Position numbers and translations under genes: made by a program
In this document: one piece after another, positions 17,388 to 26,598 of the stretch
How positions within the stretch are numbered: the first letter of the stretch is position 1
Layout: every line of letters begins with the position of its first letter
Assembly: GCF_020215665.1 (NCBI RefSeq)
Contig: NZ_CP084061.1
Location: 3,890,501 to 3,954,500 of the forward strand
Source: Blautia parvula
GTDB taxonomy: Bacteria > Bacillota > Clostridia > Lachnospirales > Lachnospiraceae
DNA length: 64,000 bases
Direction: 5' to 3'
Notes under the pieces: generated by a model
What the model saw: the letters and a program-made list of their open reading frames with translations, nothing else
Told to the model about the DNA's origin: nothing
Database searches by the model: none

Positions 17388-19088
17388 TTAGCCTTCAATG
17401 CGAACTCTGTCTCCTTCCGAAATAGTCTTATTTGAGCTCGTGATCACCTTATCCGAGTAGGTCAGAGCATTTTCTGTACTTTCAATGCTCATCATCTGCC
17501 CGTCCCTATCCTTAACGATGATATCAACCCGTGATGTAACCCACTCGATTCCCATCACAGTATTTTGTTTACGGATTACGAGAACATGGTCACCTCGAGA
17601 GTCTCTTCTTAATGCGGTCAGCGGCAGGCAGTTCTGATATGTCTCACTTTTTTTGTTCAAAGAAAGTTGTGCAGACATACCGGGGGTATATTTACCGTCG
17701 GGGAGGGTAACCGTCACCGGAACCATGTTATCCTCATCAGCTGTTCCCATGGCTGCTATCTTCACATCCAGCTTCTGAGTGCTGCCGTCAAGTCTATAGC
17801 TAAGTTCCCCTGTATCATTTACCGAAAAGTTTTCGGCATTCTCTTTATCTAGGCTCCCTTTAAAAACAAAACCCACGCCATTGTTGGACAGTGTAACTAC
17901 TTCAACATCTGCTTCCGTTTTTGAACCCTTTTCCAAAGTTTTCAAAACCGTACCGGAGACCGGAGCCATAACATGACCACCATTGTCTATGATTTCTTCT
18001 AGTGTGTCACGTAACTTTTCCTTTTCTGACAACTCTGCCTTATAGGTGACACTCTCAATTTCTGCCTCAGTCTGCGATTTAGACTTGTTTTCCTGAGCCT
18101 TTTTCAATGCTCGCCGCGCCGCTTCAATGTTTTTTTCGGCAGCGTAGAGTTCCTCATCCTTTGAGTCTTCAAACTCTCGCTGGGCACTTATTATCGCTCT
18201 CTCTGCAGCTTCAATAGCAGCCTGAGCATCCATAACCGCAGCCTCATCTGAAAAATCTGTACGGTTTTCTGCCGCAGAAAGTGCCTCATCGGCCTCAGAA
18301 AGTGCGTTGTCCCAGCGCGTCTTGATAGCTTCAAGATTTTGAACGGCGCTATCGTAGGCAGGCGTTCCCTCCTCAGCCTCTGAGAGCACTTGCTGTGCCG
18401 CGCGAACCGCATCATCCCCAGATTCTTGAACATTCTTCCGATTTTCCTCCGCTTCCTTAATTAATGCCTGCCTTGTAGCTGTGATGGCCCTGTCTTTATT
18501 TTCGATTGCATTGGCAAGTGCCGATTCGAGGTCTGCAAAATCATTCCTCTCAAGCTTTGCAACTAAACGGTCATACGCCTGCTGTGCATCATCAAGCGCC
18601 TGCTGTGCATCAAGAACACTGTCGCTGCTTCCTTTCCCGGAAAGGCTTATCTTCTGGTTAAGGATATAGATCTCATCCTCGAGGCTCTTAATCTTATCTT
18701 TTATGGAAGATACATCAAACTCAAGCAGCGCCTCGCCTTCGCTTACCTGTTTTCCCCTTTCTGCATTAACTTTGATAACCCTGAGGCCCTCCGGCAGGGT
18801 GATGGATATACCATCCTCTGCGTCAATTGTTCCATCAATTTCAGCTTTGTTCGTCAATGTTCCACTTGTCATTGTTGATACCTGAACGCTGGCAATCGTG
18901 GCAGAATCAGACACACGAGAAACGATCGTAAATACAAAGATCAGTACAAAAAATGAGACTATAAGACGTATTGCTATACGCTGTACACGGTTACTTAACA
19001 GAGGCTTATGCTTTAAACCAGAGGCGAACATATCTTTTTCCTGTGTGATAATATCGTTGATCTTTTCCTTGATATGTAAGAGCTTCAT
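17388..19088 (-). CDS. HlyD-family adaptor protein with long coiled coil
   Basis: A 566-residue membrane-fusion/adaptor protein. An N-terminal cytoplasmic part of about 35 residues and one membrane anchor (IRLIVSFFVLIFVFTIV) precede a biotinyl-lipoyl half motif (TLTNKAEIDGTIDAEDG). A helical hairpin of about 230 residues rich in Ala, Glu and Gln (DAQQALDDAQQAYDRL and similar repeats) follows, then the second lipoyl half (GHVMAPVSGTVLKTLEKG) and beta-barrel domains. In Gram-positive bacteria such proteins work with MacB-type or antimicrobial-peptide exporters. Here the partners are a MacB-like protein and sugar-type permeases. AGGAGA precedes the ATG. Confidence 0.85.
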   Translation of the reverse strand: MKLLHIKEKINDIITQEKDMFASGLKHKPLLSNRVQRIAIRLIVSFFVLIFVFTIVSRVSDSATIASVQVSTMTSGTLTNKAEIDGTIDAEDGISITLPEGLRVIKVNAERGKQVSEGEALLEFDVSSIKDKIKSLEDEIYILNQKISLSGKGSSDSVLDAQQALDDAQQAYDRLVAKLERNDFADLESALANAIENKDRAITATRQALIKEAEENRKNVQESGDDAVRAAQQVLSEAEEGTPAYDSAVQNLEAIKTRWDNALSEADEALSAAENRTDFSDEAAVMDAQAAIEAAERAIISAQREFEDSKDEELYAAEKNIEAARRALKKAQENKSKSQTEAEIESVTYKAELSEKEKLRDTLEEIIDNGGHVMAPVSGTVLKTLEKGSKTEADVEVVTLSNNGVGFVFKGSLDKENAENFSVNDTGELSYRLDGSTQKLDVKIAAMGTADEDNMVPVTVTLPDGKYTPGMSAQLSLNKKSETYQNCLPLTALRRDSRGDHVLVIRKQNTVMGIEWVTSRVDIIVKDRDGQMMSIESTENALTYSDKVITSSNKTISEGDRVRIEG

Positions 19089-19107
19089 TGTGTGGTCTCC
19101 TGTATAG

Positions 19108-19641
19108 TTAATTATTAAACTCTATCATAATTATTTTATCCGCCAGATAAGTGCCATCTGCCTGCTGGGTTCCAAAAAGCAATACAAAATCATCATCCTT
19201 TAGTTCGCTTTTATCACCATCTTCAAGAGAATACTTTCCACCCTGAGAATCAACCAGCGCTCTTTGAAATATAGTTTCATCTGTAAAAGTAACACTTACA
19301 CTGCCACTATCTGCTTCACCATCAGTAGAAGCAAAGCCTGCACCTATCGTACATGTTGTTTCGGTACAGCCACTGACCACTCCACTGAAGTCGGCTGAAG
19401 TGATCATATCATTTGCATCAGTAAATGTGTTTTCAGCAGTTATTTCCTTATTTTCACTGCCAGCGTCATCTTGGGGATCATTTTTTGCAACAGATCCCTG
19501 ATCGGCTGGTACCGCATCTGACTGCGTATCGTTGATCTGGTTATTGGAAGTTTTCGGTTCCGTTTCTGCACCTGCACATCCTGAAAATAAAAACATCCCT
19601 ACACAAATGATTACACACAGGCTTACAATTCGTTTTTTCAT
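19108..19641 (-). CDS. Small lipoprotein of unknown function
   Basis: A 177-residue lipoprotein with lipobox LFSGC (C22), then a 60-residue acidic Asn/Asp/Ser/Glu linker, then a compact beta-rich domain (ISADFSGVVSG-type pattern, TCTIGAGF, SVSVTFTDETIFQRA, YLADKIIMIEF). The last part resembles small domains seen in other surface lipoproteins, but no family is recognised. It lies between the solute-binding protein (31 bases) and the HlyD adaptor (19 bases), so it is likely a structural or accessory part of the same envelope system. Confidence 0.75.
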   Translation of the reverse strand: MKKRIVSLCVIICVGMFLFSGCAGAETEPKTSNNQINDTQSDAVPADQGSVAKNDPQDDAGSENKEITAENTFTDANDMITSADFSGVVSGCTETTCTIGAGFASTDGEADSGSVSVTFTDETIFQRALVDSQGGKYSLEDGDKSELKDDDFVLLFGTQQADGTYLADKIIMIEFNN

Positions 19642-19672
19642 AATTCTTAATTCCTTTCTGTTTTAATCATAA

Positions 19673-21781
19673 CTACATCTGTTCTTTTATATAAAGGCTG
19701 GCACGGCTCTGGATCTTTTCAGCAGCTTCCTGTACGCTTATCGTTCCCGCAAAAAATTCTGAGGCTTCTTCTAATATGATATCTTCCAGATTCTGGCTTT
19801 CATTTACTGCATAGGACACACTGCTTAAGAGCGTCCTCATAAGCTCTACATCCTCTTGTGTTATCTTCCCGTCTTCGTACAGGAACGTCCACATGGAATT
19901 ACCATTAATAGCGGCCTGCATTACTGTATCAAACGCTCCCTTATGGAATGGCAGAAGATAACAAGACTCCTGATGCTCCTTCATCAAAAATGTCCTCACA
20001 AACTCCCATGCACCATCCTTATACTTGCTGGATGAGGATATTCCAATCTTTACTTCTGGCTTGATCGCATGGTATTCTCCATGGGAGCTTGGCAGGCCTA
20101 TTACATTTACGTTTCCCTTATAGGAATCTCTGTACTGTGCAATTTGGTATGCACTGTAAACAGCTTCATAGGATGCCACAGCAGCACTCAAGTCCGCCCC
20201 GAAGCCGCTTTGGCTGCTCTCCTGAATTTTCCCGGCAAGCTCCAGCAATTCTATGAACTCCGGAGAATTGAAAAAGCACTCACCAGAGGCCCAGTCAACA
20301 AGGCTGTCATTGGTCTGGAGCATTATTTCAAGAAATGATGTACTAGACAGATTACTTATGGAATTTAACCCCGAGGTTTCCAGAACCTTTTCCAAGCTGT
20401 CCAGCGTCCATCCCCCACTTTCACCAAGGGCACTTGAATTAGCCAGCATTGTGGATATAGATACACCATTTGTAATGTAAGGCAGTTTACCGTCAATGCT
20501 TATGGCATCAAAGACATTTGCGAAATAGTCATCCATATTAATTTCTGAGTCGTTCTTAATATACGTATAGAGATCCTCCAACAATCCCTTGTTATGGTAG
20601 ATCGGAACCGATAAATTGCTCATATCCAAAATGTCTGGTATATCCCCTGAAATAATCTTTGTATTAAGATTTAAAACGGCATTATCCCATTCCTCATCGG
20701 ATACGTTTTGTTCGTACGGAAAATATTCCGTCAGTTCAATCTTATATTCTTTATTTGTTTTATTAAAATCCGAAACAGCCTGGACAACACTTGGATTGGC
20801 AGTCAAGCTCACCATACTGAGTTCTGTCCGATTATCTTTTCCCTTGGAAAGCACCCCTATCTCATAGGAGAGTACAGAAGTCTGGTTGGACGACGCGGCC
20901 AAAACCACAAATCGACCATCCTCAAGTTCACATACATGAACATCCGATGTGTTCAACCCCATATCAGACCAATTGAAGACAAGATTACCTTTCTGTGCCC
21001 CAGCACTGTAACCATACAGGCTTGAGGAGTCAAAAAGATAGAAATTGCTGGTACTTCCTCCAAACAGACCTGCTGTTGTTCCTAAATATGTGGGATCCTT
21101 ATGCCAATCCTTATTATCTATATCCACGGTAAGCAGATTATAGTTTGCTCTGTCCGTAGTAGTGGCACACACACCAATCTGTCCCTCACCGGTCGTTATG
21201 GTTGTCATAAGATTTCCATCATAATTGAGATCAAACAAAAACTCACCATTGCTGTCAAAAAGATAAGCATATGTACTACCGCATTTGGCTGCTATGCAGA
21301 TATTCCCCTCAGCATCCATACTCATAAATATTTCACTGCCAGATGAGGAAGTAACTGTGGCATCCAGTACTGACGATAAATCTACGGATTGGACTGCTGC
21401 ATTGCTGCTATCAAATTTTTTCAAACTGTAGCCTCCTGCATTATCCTTGCAAACAGCCCATATGCTGCCGTGTTGATCTATCCCAAAATCCAGAAGTACA
21501 GTTGAATCCTCAAATACCAGCGGCAGCTTTTGAAAATCACCGTTATCAATTGATATTGCCGCCAAATACGAGACCTCATTACCTTCTTGACAGCACACAT
21601 AAGCCTTGTTATCGCTGATCAGAAGCCTTGAAATGTATGTCACGGAATCAGGGATGTCAAAAAAACTTGCGACATAGGATTCAGGAGCCTCCTCATCCTT
21701 GGTGTTATGACCACATGCCGTCATAGAAAAAAGCATCGCTATCAGACATAGCATTGAGATGTTTCGTTGTAACATTTTCAT
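19673..21781 (-). CDS. Long solute-binding lipoprotein with N-terminal propeller-like region
   Basis: A lipoprotein of about 702 residues starting at 21781, where a signal peptide with lipobox SMTAC (C23) begins; the frame is open further upstream to 21871 but lacks a signal there. Residues of about 30-330 form short repeated beta stretches with Asp/Gly turns (DQHGSIWAVC, DAEGNICIAAK), like a beta-propeller sensor. The C-terminal 370 residues match family 1 solute-binding proteins (GDIPDILDMSNL, KYKDGAWEFVRTFL). Such binding proteins are normally about 430 residues, so this is a fusion. It follows the VanRS-like pair by about 165 bases and heads the cluster. Confidence 0.75.
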   Translation of the reverse strand: MKMLQRNISMLCLIAMLFSMTACGHNTKDEEAPESYVASFFDIPDSVTYISRLLISDNKAYVCCQEGNEVSYLAAISIDNGDFQKLPLVFEDSTVLLDFGIDQHGSIWAVCKDNAGGYSLKKFDSSNAAVQSVDLSSVLDATVTSSSGSEIFMSMDAEGNICIAAKCGSTYAYLFDSNGEFLFDLNYDGNLMTTITTGEGQIGVCATTTDRANYNLLTVDIDNKDWHKDPTYLGTTAGLFGGSTSNFYLFDSSSLYGYSAGAQKGNLVFNWSDMGLNTSDVHVCELEDGRFVVLAASSNQTSVLSYEIGVLSKGKDNRTELSMVSLTANPSVVQAVSDFNKTNKEYKIELTEYFPYEQNVSDEEWDNAVLNLNTKIISGDIPDILDMSNLSVPIYHNKGLLEDLYTYIKNDSEINMDDYFANVFDAISIDGKLPYITNGVSISTMLANSSALGESGGWTLDSLEKVLETSGLNSISNLSSTSFLEIMLQTNDSLVDWASGECFFNSPEFIELLELAGKIQESSQSGFGADLSAAVASYEAVYSAYQIAQYRDSYKGNVNVIGLPSSHGEYHAIKPEVKIGISSSSKYKDGAWEFVRTFLMKEHQESCYLLPFHKGAFDTVMQAAINGNSMWTFLYEDGKITQEDVELMRTLLSSVSYAVNESQNLEDIILEEASEFFAGTISVQEAAEKIQSRASLYIKEQM

Positions 21782-21946
21782 ATTATCCGCTATCCTCCTT
21801 GCATATAAAATACCTGCTCTCTCAGGTGTATTCAGCATACCATGAATGAGCAGGCAGTTTTTTAATTTCATATAAATGATTAGCTAAGGAATGGTAAATG
21901 AAATCCTAAGAATTCCTAAGACTTCAAGGCAGAAGCCACGATGGTA

Positions 21947-23068
21947 TTAAACTGAGGGAAGTTCAACGATAAACACAGTGTTTCCGTTACTGCTTTCAGC
22001 CTTTATATCACCACCGTGCTTTACAACAATATCCTTAGCGATGGCAAGACCTAGTCCGGAGCCACCGGTTGTGCTTGATCTTGAGCTGTCCAGACGATAA
22101 AATTTGTCAAAGATCACATTTAGCTTGTCTTCTGGAATGTCACCTTTATTTTCAAATTTGACAACATTCTTTCCGGGAAGCTCCTGGGCTGAAATTGTTA
22201 TGACACTGCTGTCTGCACTATATGCTATGGCGTTTTTCAAAATATTATTAAATACCCTTGCCAGCTTTTCAGAATCACCGTATAATACCATATTTTCGGA
22301 GATATTGTTTTCAATGTACTTCCCACATGAATTTAGCTGTGGATACAGCTCATCTGAAATCTGTACCATCATATAGTAAAGATCAATAATTGTCTTTTTT
22401 AGAGGAACGGATTCCGAATTACTACGTGCAATCTCAAAAAATTCATCAATCAAAGTTTCAAGTCGATTAGCCTTCTCCCATGCGATATGGATGTATTTTA
22501 ATTTCTTCACATCAGTCATATCCGGATTTTCATCCAAAAGGCTAAGATATCCTATAACTGAAGTGAGCGGAGTTTTTATATCATGAGCCAGATATACAAT
22601 AAGATCATTCTTTTTCTGCTCGGCTATCTGTGTCTCAAACGCCCGTGTTTTCAGTGTCTGCCTGACATGGTTCAATTTATGTTCAATAATTTCCAGTTCA
22701 AGAGATAACGATATCTGTCCCTCCTCATCCATGAGCTGGTCGATCCCGTTTACAACTTCATCAAAATATCGTTTATATGACTTCAGCAGCATCTGAAATA
22801 ACACAAACATAAAAGTGATGATTGTTATCGCAAGAATAAACTGCATGTTATTTCCTACTACTTTGAAATAAAGTATATCCGCCTCAGTATCACTGATGTG
22901 AAGAATGCGTGCAATGACAGCAGCTATTATATCAGCCACATGTCCCTGGCTAAGTAACCGCAGGAGGAGTACTGTCAGGGCAGCACCAATTGTTATACAT
23001 AATCCTTTGCCAAATGTGATGCGGCTAAGCTTTGAATAGTTGTAATCTTTTTTTTTAAATTTCCTCAA
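21947..23068 (-). CDS. VanS-like sensor histidine kinase
   Basis: A kinase of about 373 residues with two membrane segments (about 23-42 and 75-97) enclosing a short outside loop. The dimerisation box AHDIKTPLTSVIGYL carries the phospho-acceptor H162. The ATPase domain has NILKNAIAYS (N box), DKFYRLD (F box) and GGSGLGLAIAKDIV (G box). The longest frame begins at 23224 inside the regulator gene. A TTG at 23068 overlapping the regulator end by 14 bases is the likely start, though its SD is weak. With the adjacent OmpR-type regulator it probably controls the downstream composite transporter cluster. Confidence 0.88.
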   Translation of the reverse strand: MRKFKKKDYNYSKLSRITFGKGLCITIGAALTVLLLRLLSQGHVADIIAAVIARILHISDTEADILYFKVVGNNMQFILAITIITFMFVLFQMLLKSYKRYFDEVVNGIDQLMDEEGQISLSLELEIIEHKLNHVRQTLKTRAFETQIAEQKKNDLIVYLAHDIKTPLTSVIGYLSLLDENPDMTDVKKLKYIHIAWEKANRLETLIDEFFEIARSNSESVPLKKTIIDLYYMMVQISDELYPQLNSCGKYIENNISENMVLYGDSEKLARVFNNILKNAIAYSADSSVITISAQELPGKNVVKFENKGDIPEDKLNVIFDKFYRLDSSRSSTTGGSGLGLAIAKDIVVKHGGDIKAESSNGNTVFIVELPSV

Positions 23069-23762
23069 TTTTGTATCCGACCCCCCAGACAGTTTTGATA
23101 TATTTGGGTCTTTCACCGGTATCCCCCATTTTCTCGCGTAAATGGCGAATGTGTACAGTAAGGGTATTGTTGCTTTTGGTATAATATTCGCCTTGCCAAA
23201 CTTCATGAAACAAATCCTCGGCACTGACTACACTGCCTTTGCGCTCCAGAAGAATACGAAGGATCGAAAACTCCGTTGGTGTTAGCAATAGGCTGTTTCC
23301 ATCGATCGTACATTCATATGTCTTAATATTCATCATCAATCCCGCATACTCAAAGATTGTTTCTGTTACATGGGGAGCGGAGATTGTATTATATTTTTTG
23401 TAACGGCGAAGCTGCGCCTTTACTCTGGCAATCAGTTCAAGCGGTCGAAAAGGTTTTGTAATATAATCATCTGCCCCAAGTGTCAGACCGGTAATTTTAT
23501 CGGTTTCAGAATCTTTTGCCGTAAGCATGATCACAGGACAAGCACATCCCTTATCTCTCACCATTTGGCATATTGAAAGACCACTGATATCTGGAAGCAT
23601 AATGTCCAATATGACAAGGTCAAACTCCATATTTTCCATATAGTCAAGCGCTTCTGCACCTGAGTAGAATTTATACACATCCAGATTTTCATTTTGAAGA
23701 TAGGCTTCAATTAAGTCAGCAATTTCTTTCTCATCATCAACCACAAGTATTTTCTCGGCCAA
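23055..23762 (-). CDS. VanR-like OmpR-family response regulator
   Basis: A 235-residue regulator. The receiver domain has the acidic pocket VVDDE, phospho-acceptor D53 (LVILDIMLPD) and the LTAKD and ITKPF motifs. A C-terminal winged helix (LTPTEFSILRILLERKGSVVSAEDL, NNTLTVHIRHLREKMGD) follows. The start is a TTG at 23762 with GGAG nine bases upstream; no in-frame ATG is available. It is the first gene of a regulator-kinase-transporter run in one orientation, so it most likely activates the solute-binding protein operon. Confidence 0.92.
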   Translation of the reverse strand: MAEKILVVDDEKEIADLIEAYLQNENLDVYKFYSGAEALDYMENMEFDLVILDIMLPDISGLSICQMVRDKGCACPVIMLTAKDSETDKITGLTLGADDYITKPFRPLELIARVKAQLRRYKKYNTISAPHVTETIFEYAGLMMNIKTYECTIDGNSLLLTPTEFSILRILLERKGSVVSAEDLFHEVWQGEYYTKSNNTLTVHIRHLREKMGDTGERPKYIKTVWGVGYKIEEI

Positions 23763-24268
23763 AACATAATACTCCTTTCTGTTCTAAATTTTATATAGTA
23801 TACCAAATTTACTGTTCCCATTTATTCATTTGTGATTATAAAATCATTAATTTTTTCCTAAGGATACAACGGTTATGCTGAGAATTCTCCTTCATCATGA
23901 TTCTCATTTCAACAATATCCGTTATTCATTTTAATTTATGAGAACAGATCGAAGCCTCACCTTAATAGAATTCGTCAACAGGCCCAATAAGCAGTATGTC
24001 ACTCCCGGCAGCCTGGCAACCACCTTATCCAACCGGTGCTGCACGCAGCACAGTTTATGCCTGTTACTGTACATTGTCCGACTTCTGCCTCTTATCCCAT
24101 TAATTTCTGCAAAGTAACGATGTTCTCGTCAATCGTCTCGACCTTTTCGTGTTATGATAACACTCTTTTATCTCTCCCATAATTAACACCTTACTTTATA
24201 CCCGCTCAATATATCCCGTATGGGTATATTACATATTTTTTATCCAGGTAATTTCAAACAAAATAAAA
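23763..24268. other. Intergenic region between the arabinanase gene and the VanR-like gene
   Basis: About 500 bases hold the upstream region of the VanR-like gene (AT-rich near 23790-23870). A stretch near 23960-24180 has scattered stops in all frames and no recognisable product on either strand; short runs such as VETIDENIVTLQKLMG on the minus strand hint at an eroded gene. No repeat or RNA gene was recognised. Confidence 0.4.
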
Positions 24269-24291
24269 GGAGACTTGAAAGCCAAGTCTCC
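24257..24291 (-). terminator. Rho-independent terminator of the arabinan locus
   Basis: On the minus strand GGAGACTTG pairs with CAAGTCTCC around a five-base loop, followed by TTTTATTTTG. It begins 58 bases after the stop of the secreted arabinanase gene and closes the arabinan locus. Confidence 0.85.
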
Positions 24292-24348
24292 CGATTATAA
24301 CTTACTTAGAAATCATCACTATATTACGAGTTGTATGATGGGTATATA

Positions 24349-26454
24349 TTAATGAATACCCTCTTTTACCAGCATCCATTCCTGACAGCCATAATCCGTT
24401 ATGCCCCATTGTCCGACCGATGCGCCGTCTTCCGTAGAATTACTGAATACTTCAAGATATTTACCACTATTTTTATTCACAATATGGCAATAGCCCTCTT
24501 CCGTCTCTTCTAATAACCAGATCTGGGAATCGCGTTCCGCATAACTGCTTTGAATTGCCTTTGCCCCATCAACAGTACTTTCACTTTCAATATCCAGATA
24601 CAGTCCACTGTTCATATTCTTGATTCTATAACTGCCATTTCCGGCATCTTCAAAATTCCATTTCTGGCACCAATGATCAGTAATTCCCCATTGACCTGAT
24701 TCTGCCCCCTCATTCGTCAAAGCACTTTTTATCTCAAGATACTTGCCGCTGTTTTTATTAATAATGGCGAAATCATCGAAAGTCTCACTGACTTGTATAC
24801 AGTCCAGTTCTGCGAAGCCAACATCTTTACTAAATTTTATCGAATTAGTGCCAGCATTTAAATAGCAGGAAAAACCACTCCAAAGGTAACGGTCCCAATT
24901 GACTGTAACAGGGTAATTAACCGTTCCTATCTGTGTTCCGTTTACGGTAACCATGTGAGATGCCTCTGTCCCCTCACCATTAGAATACCTGACCAGAATA
25001 TTATAATTCCCAGAGTTTTCGACCTTGATGTTCTGGAAATCAACCGAGCTGTCTGACTCATTAATATACTGCACTTCCAGTCCGTTAGATGCATCAACAG
25101 CATTACCAGCCTGAGCATTTGTAATCGCTGCTTTTTCTGCTTCGTAAATACTCCCTTTCAGCGGAAGGGTGCCAACCCTTACATCATTCAGGTTATAACT
25201 TATTCCATCAATAGTCTTGGCATTGCTAAAGTTTTCTACATTTGTAGCCTGATAGAGAGTGGAATTATCCGGGCTCACATCAAAGCTCTGGCTAAATCCT
25301 GAAAAATACCCGCCCGCCAGGTCATTATAATCATAGGTCACCGCCATTGGCAGCCGCTCCCATGAACCCCTGCCAAGATTGTAGTTCACATAAAAATTCT
25401 GTCCGCCACTGATACTATCGCTGCTGTCTGTCCCCCACTTCGCAGAGATCACAACCATACCGTTGGGACCGCCCGCATCAATCCATTTTACATAGGGAGA
25501 AGAACCGATTCCCCTGCCGTCCGCCAGAGCAACTCTGGTTCCAAGGCTTCCTGCATCCCATGTCACGCCGTCATCGGAAAACTTGCAGTAGACAACAGCA
25601 TTATTCTTACTCAGACTCGGGCGGTTCACCATTTCATACGTTGCCATATACTTTCCGCTTGGCAGCTCTGTTACCGTTATCATACCCGGTCTATCGCTCG
25701 TATTATTTATTGCCGCAACATTTGTAAGTCCGCTCCAATTCACGCCGTCAGATGAGGTTTTAAGAGAAACTGCCTGCAGAACCCCATCGGATTTCTGTCT
25801 TTCATCAGAATAATAGCACACTAAATCTCCCGATTCGCTCATCCCCAAAAACGGCTCCCAAACAGTTGTGGTAGTAGAAGTAGTACTCGGATCATAAATA
25901 CAAGCGCCCCCATTATCTACCTCACTTAGAAACGTCCATGTGTATCCGCCATCCATACTCTTATAAAGGACTATTCTGGACTGAGTATAAGGATCATCAT
26001 CAAAAATATTACCTGCAAGTAAAATGGTACCGGCCGGCATATCCCCAACCTGAACCGGCAGTTCATAGAGACATGGCTGGGAAGTCCTTAACAGACCATA
26101 TTCTTTGTCATATACATTACTGATAAGCTGCCAGTTATCTCCATTGTCCGTGCTTTTATAAATCGGATATACCTGTTTTGAAACACTTGTACCATCATCC
26201 ATATCAACCGTAACATTTTTCAGCTGGTCATAGGTACATAGCAAAGTGCCATTCGCGCTACCACTATTTTTCAGACATATGATTCTTGAATAAGTAGCTC
26301 CTCCAGGATCAAACGTTGACTCATTGTCAGAAACATAAACAGCCACTCCATTTTCTGTTGTCTTTGCAGACACCGAAATGACGAAACAAAACACCATCAT
26401 AAACACTGCCGCAAGAGCAGTCAGTCTACGGCACAAAGTATACCATCTTCCCAT
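24349..26454 (-). CDS. Secreted GH93-like exo-arabinanase with CBM and ricin-type modules
   Basis: A secreted protein of about 701 residues. The start at 26454 is chosen because GGAGG lies eight bases upstream and a signal peptide follows (basic MGRWYTLCRRL, hydrophobic core, VSAK cleavage area). Residues of about 30-450 form a sialidase-type six-bladed propeller with several Asp-boxes (STDNGDNW, SMDGGYTW, SSDGVNW, SDDGVTW). Then comes a CBM6/35-like module (YEAEKAAI) and a C-terminal ricin-type trefoil with repeated NKNSGKYLE and QxW motifs. Next to GH43 and GH51 genes this fits GH93 exo-alpha-1,5-arabinanase releasing arabinobiose outside the cell. A sialidase role is less likely in this context. 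Confidence 0.75.
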   Translation of the reverse strand: MGRWYTLCRRLTALAAVFMMVFCFVISVSAKTTENGVAVYVSDNESTFDPGGATYSRIICLKNSGSANGTLLCTYDQLKNVTVDMDDGTSVSKQVYPIYKSTDNGDNWQLISNVYDKEYGLLRTSQPCLYELPVQVGDMPAGTILLAGNIFDDDPYTQSRIVLYKSMDGGYTWTFLSEVDNGGACIYDPSTTSTTTTVWEPFLGMSESGDLVCYYSDERQKSDGVLQAVSLKTSSDGVNWSGLTNVAAINNTSDRPGMITVTELPSGKYMATYEMVNRPSLSKNNAVVYCKFSDDGVTWDAGSLGTRVALADGRGIGSSPYVKWIDAGGPNGMVVISAKWGTDSSDSISGGQNFYVNYNLGRGSWERLPMAVTYDYNDLAGGYFSGFSQSFDVSPDNSTLYQATNVENFSNAKTIDGISYNLNDVRVGTLPLKGSIYEAEKAAITNAQAGNAVDASNGLEVQYINESDSSVDFQNIKVENSGNYNILVRYSNGEGTEASHMVTVNGTQIGTVNYPVTVNWDRYLWSGFSCYLNAGTNSIKFSKDVGFAELDCIQVSETFDDFAIINKNSGKYLEIKSALTNEGAESGQWGITDHWCQKWNFEDAGNGSYRIKNMNSGLYLDIESESTVDGAKAIQSSYAERDSQIWLLEETEEGYCHIVNKNSGKYLEVFSNSTEDGASVGQWGITDYGCQEWMLVKEGIH

Positions 26455-26480
26455 TTTTATATCCTCCTCGTATACTGGAA

Positions 26481-26492
26481 TGTACATGTACA
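26481..26492. promoter_or_regulatory. Palindromic operator TGTACATGTACA before the arabinanase gene
   Basis: A perfect 12-base palindrome lies about 27 bases before the arabinanase start. On the minus strand it reads ATTGTACATGTACA, sharing ATTGTACAYGTR with a palindrome downstream of the arabinan transporter promoter at 33497-33506. A shared site before two units of one locus suggests a common repressor, most simply the LacI protein at 27579-28571. Confidence 0.5.
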
Positions 26493-26598
26493 ATGAATAA
26501 TCAAATATACCCTTTGGTCGATTGACTCCTCCATTATTCATGTATAAGTAATCATGTCTTTGTACTGTATTTTACAAAGTCTAGGAAATCACAGAACT

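Noticed and set aside
24349-26454. Sialidase (GH33) function for the secreted propeller enzyme
   Set aside because: Asp-boxes fit sialidase folds in general, but there is no sialic-acid gene nearby and GH43/GH51 neighbours point to arabinan and GH93.
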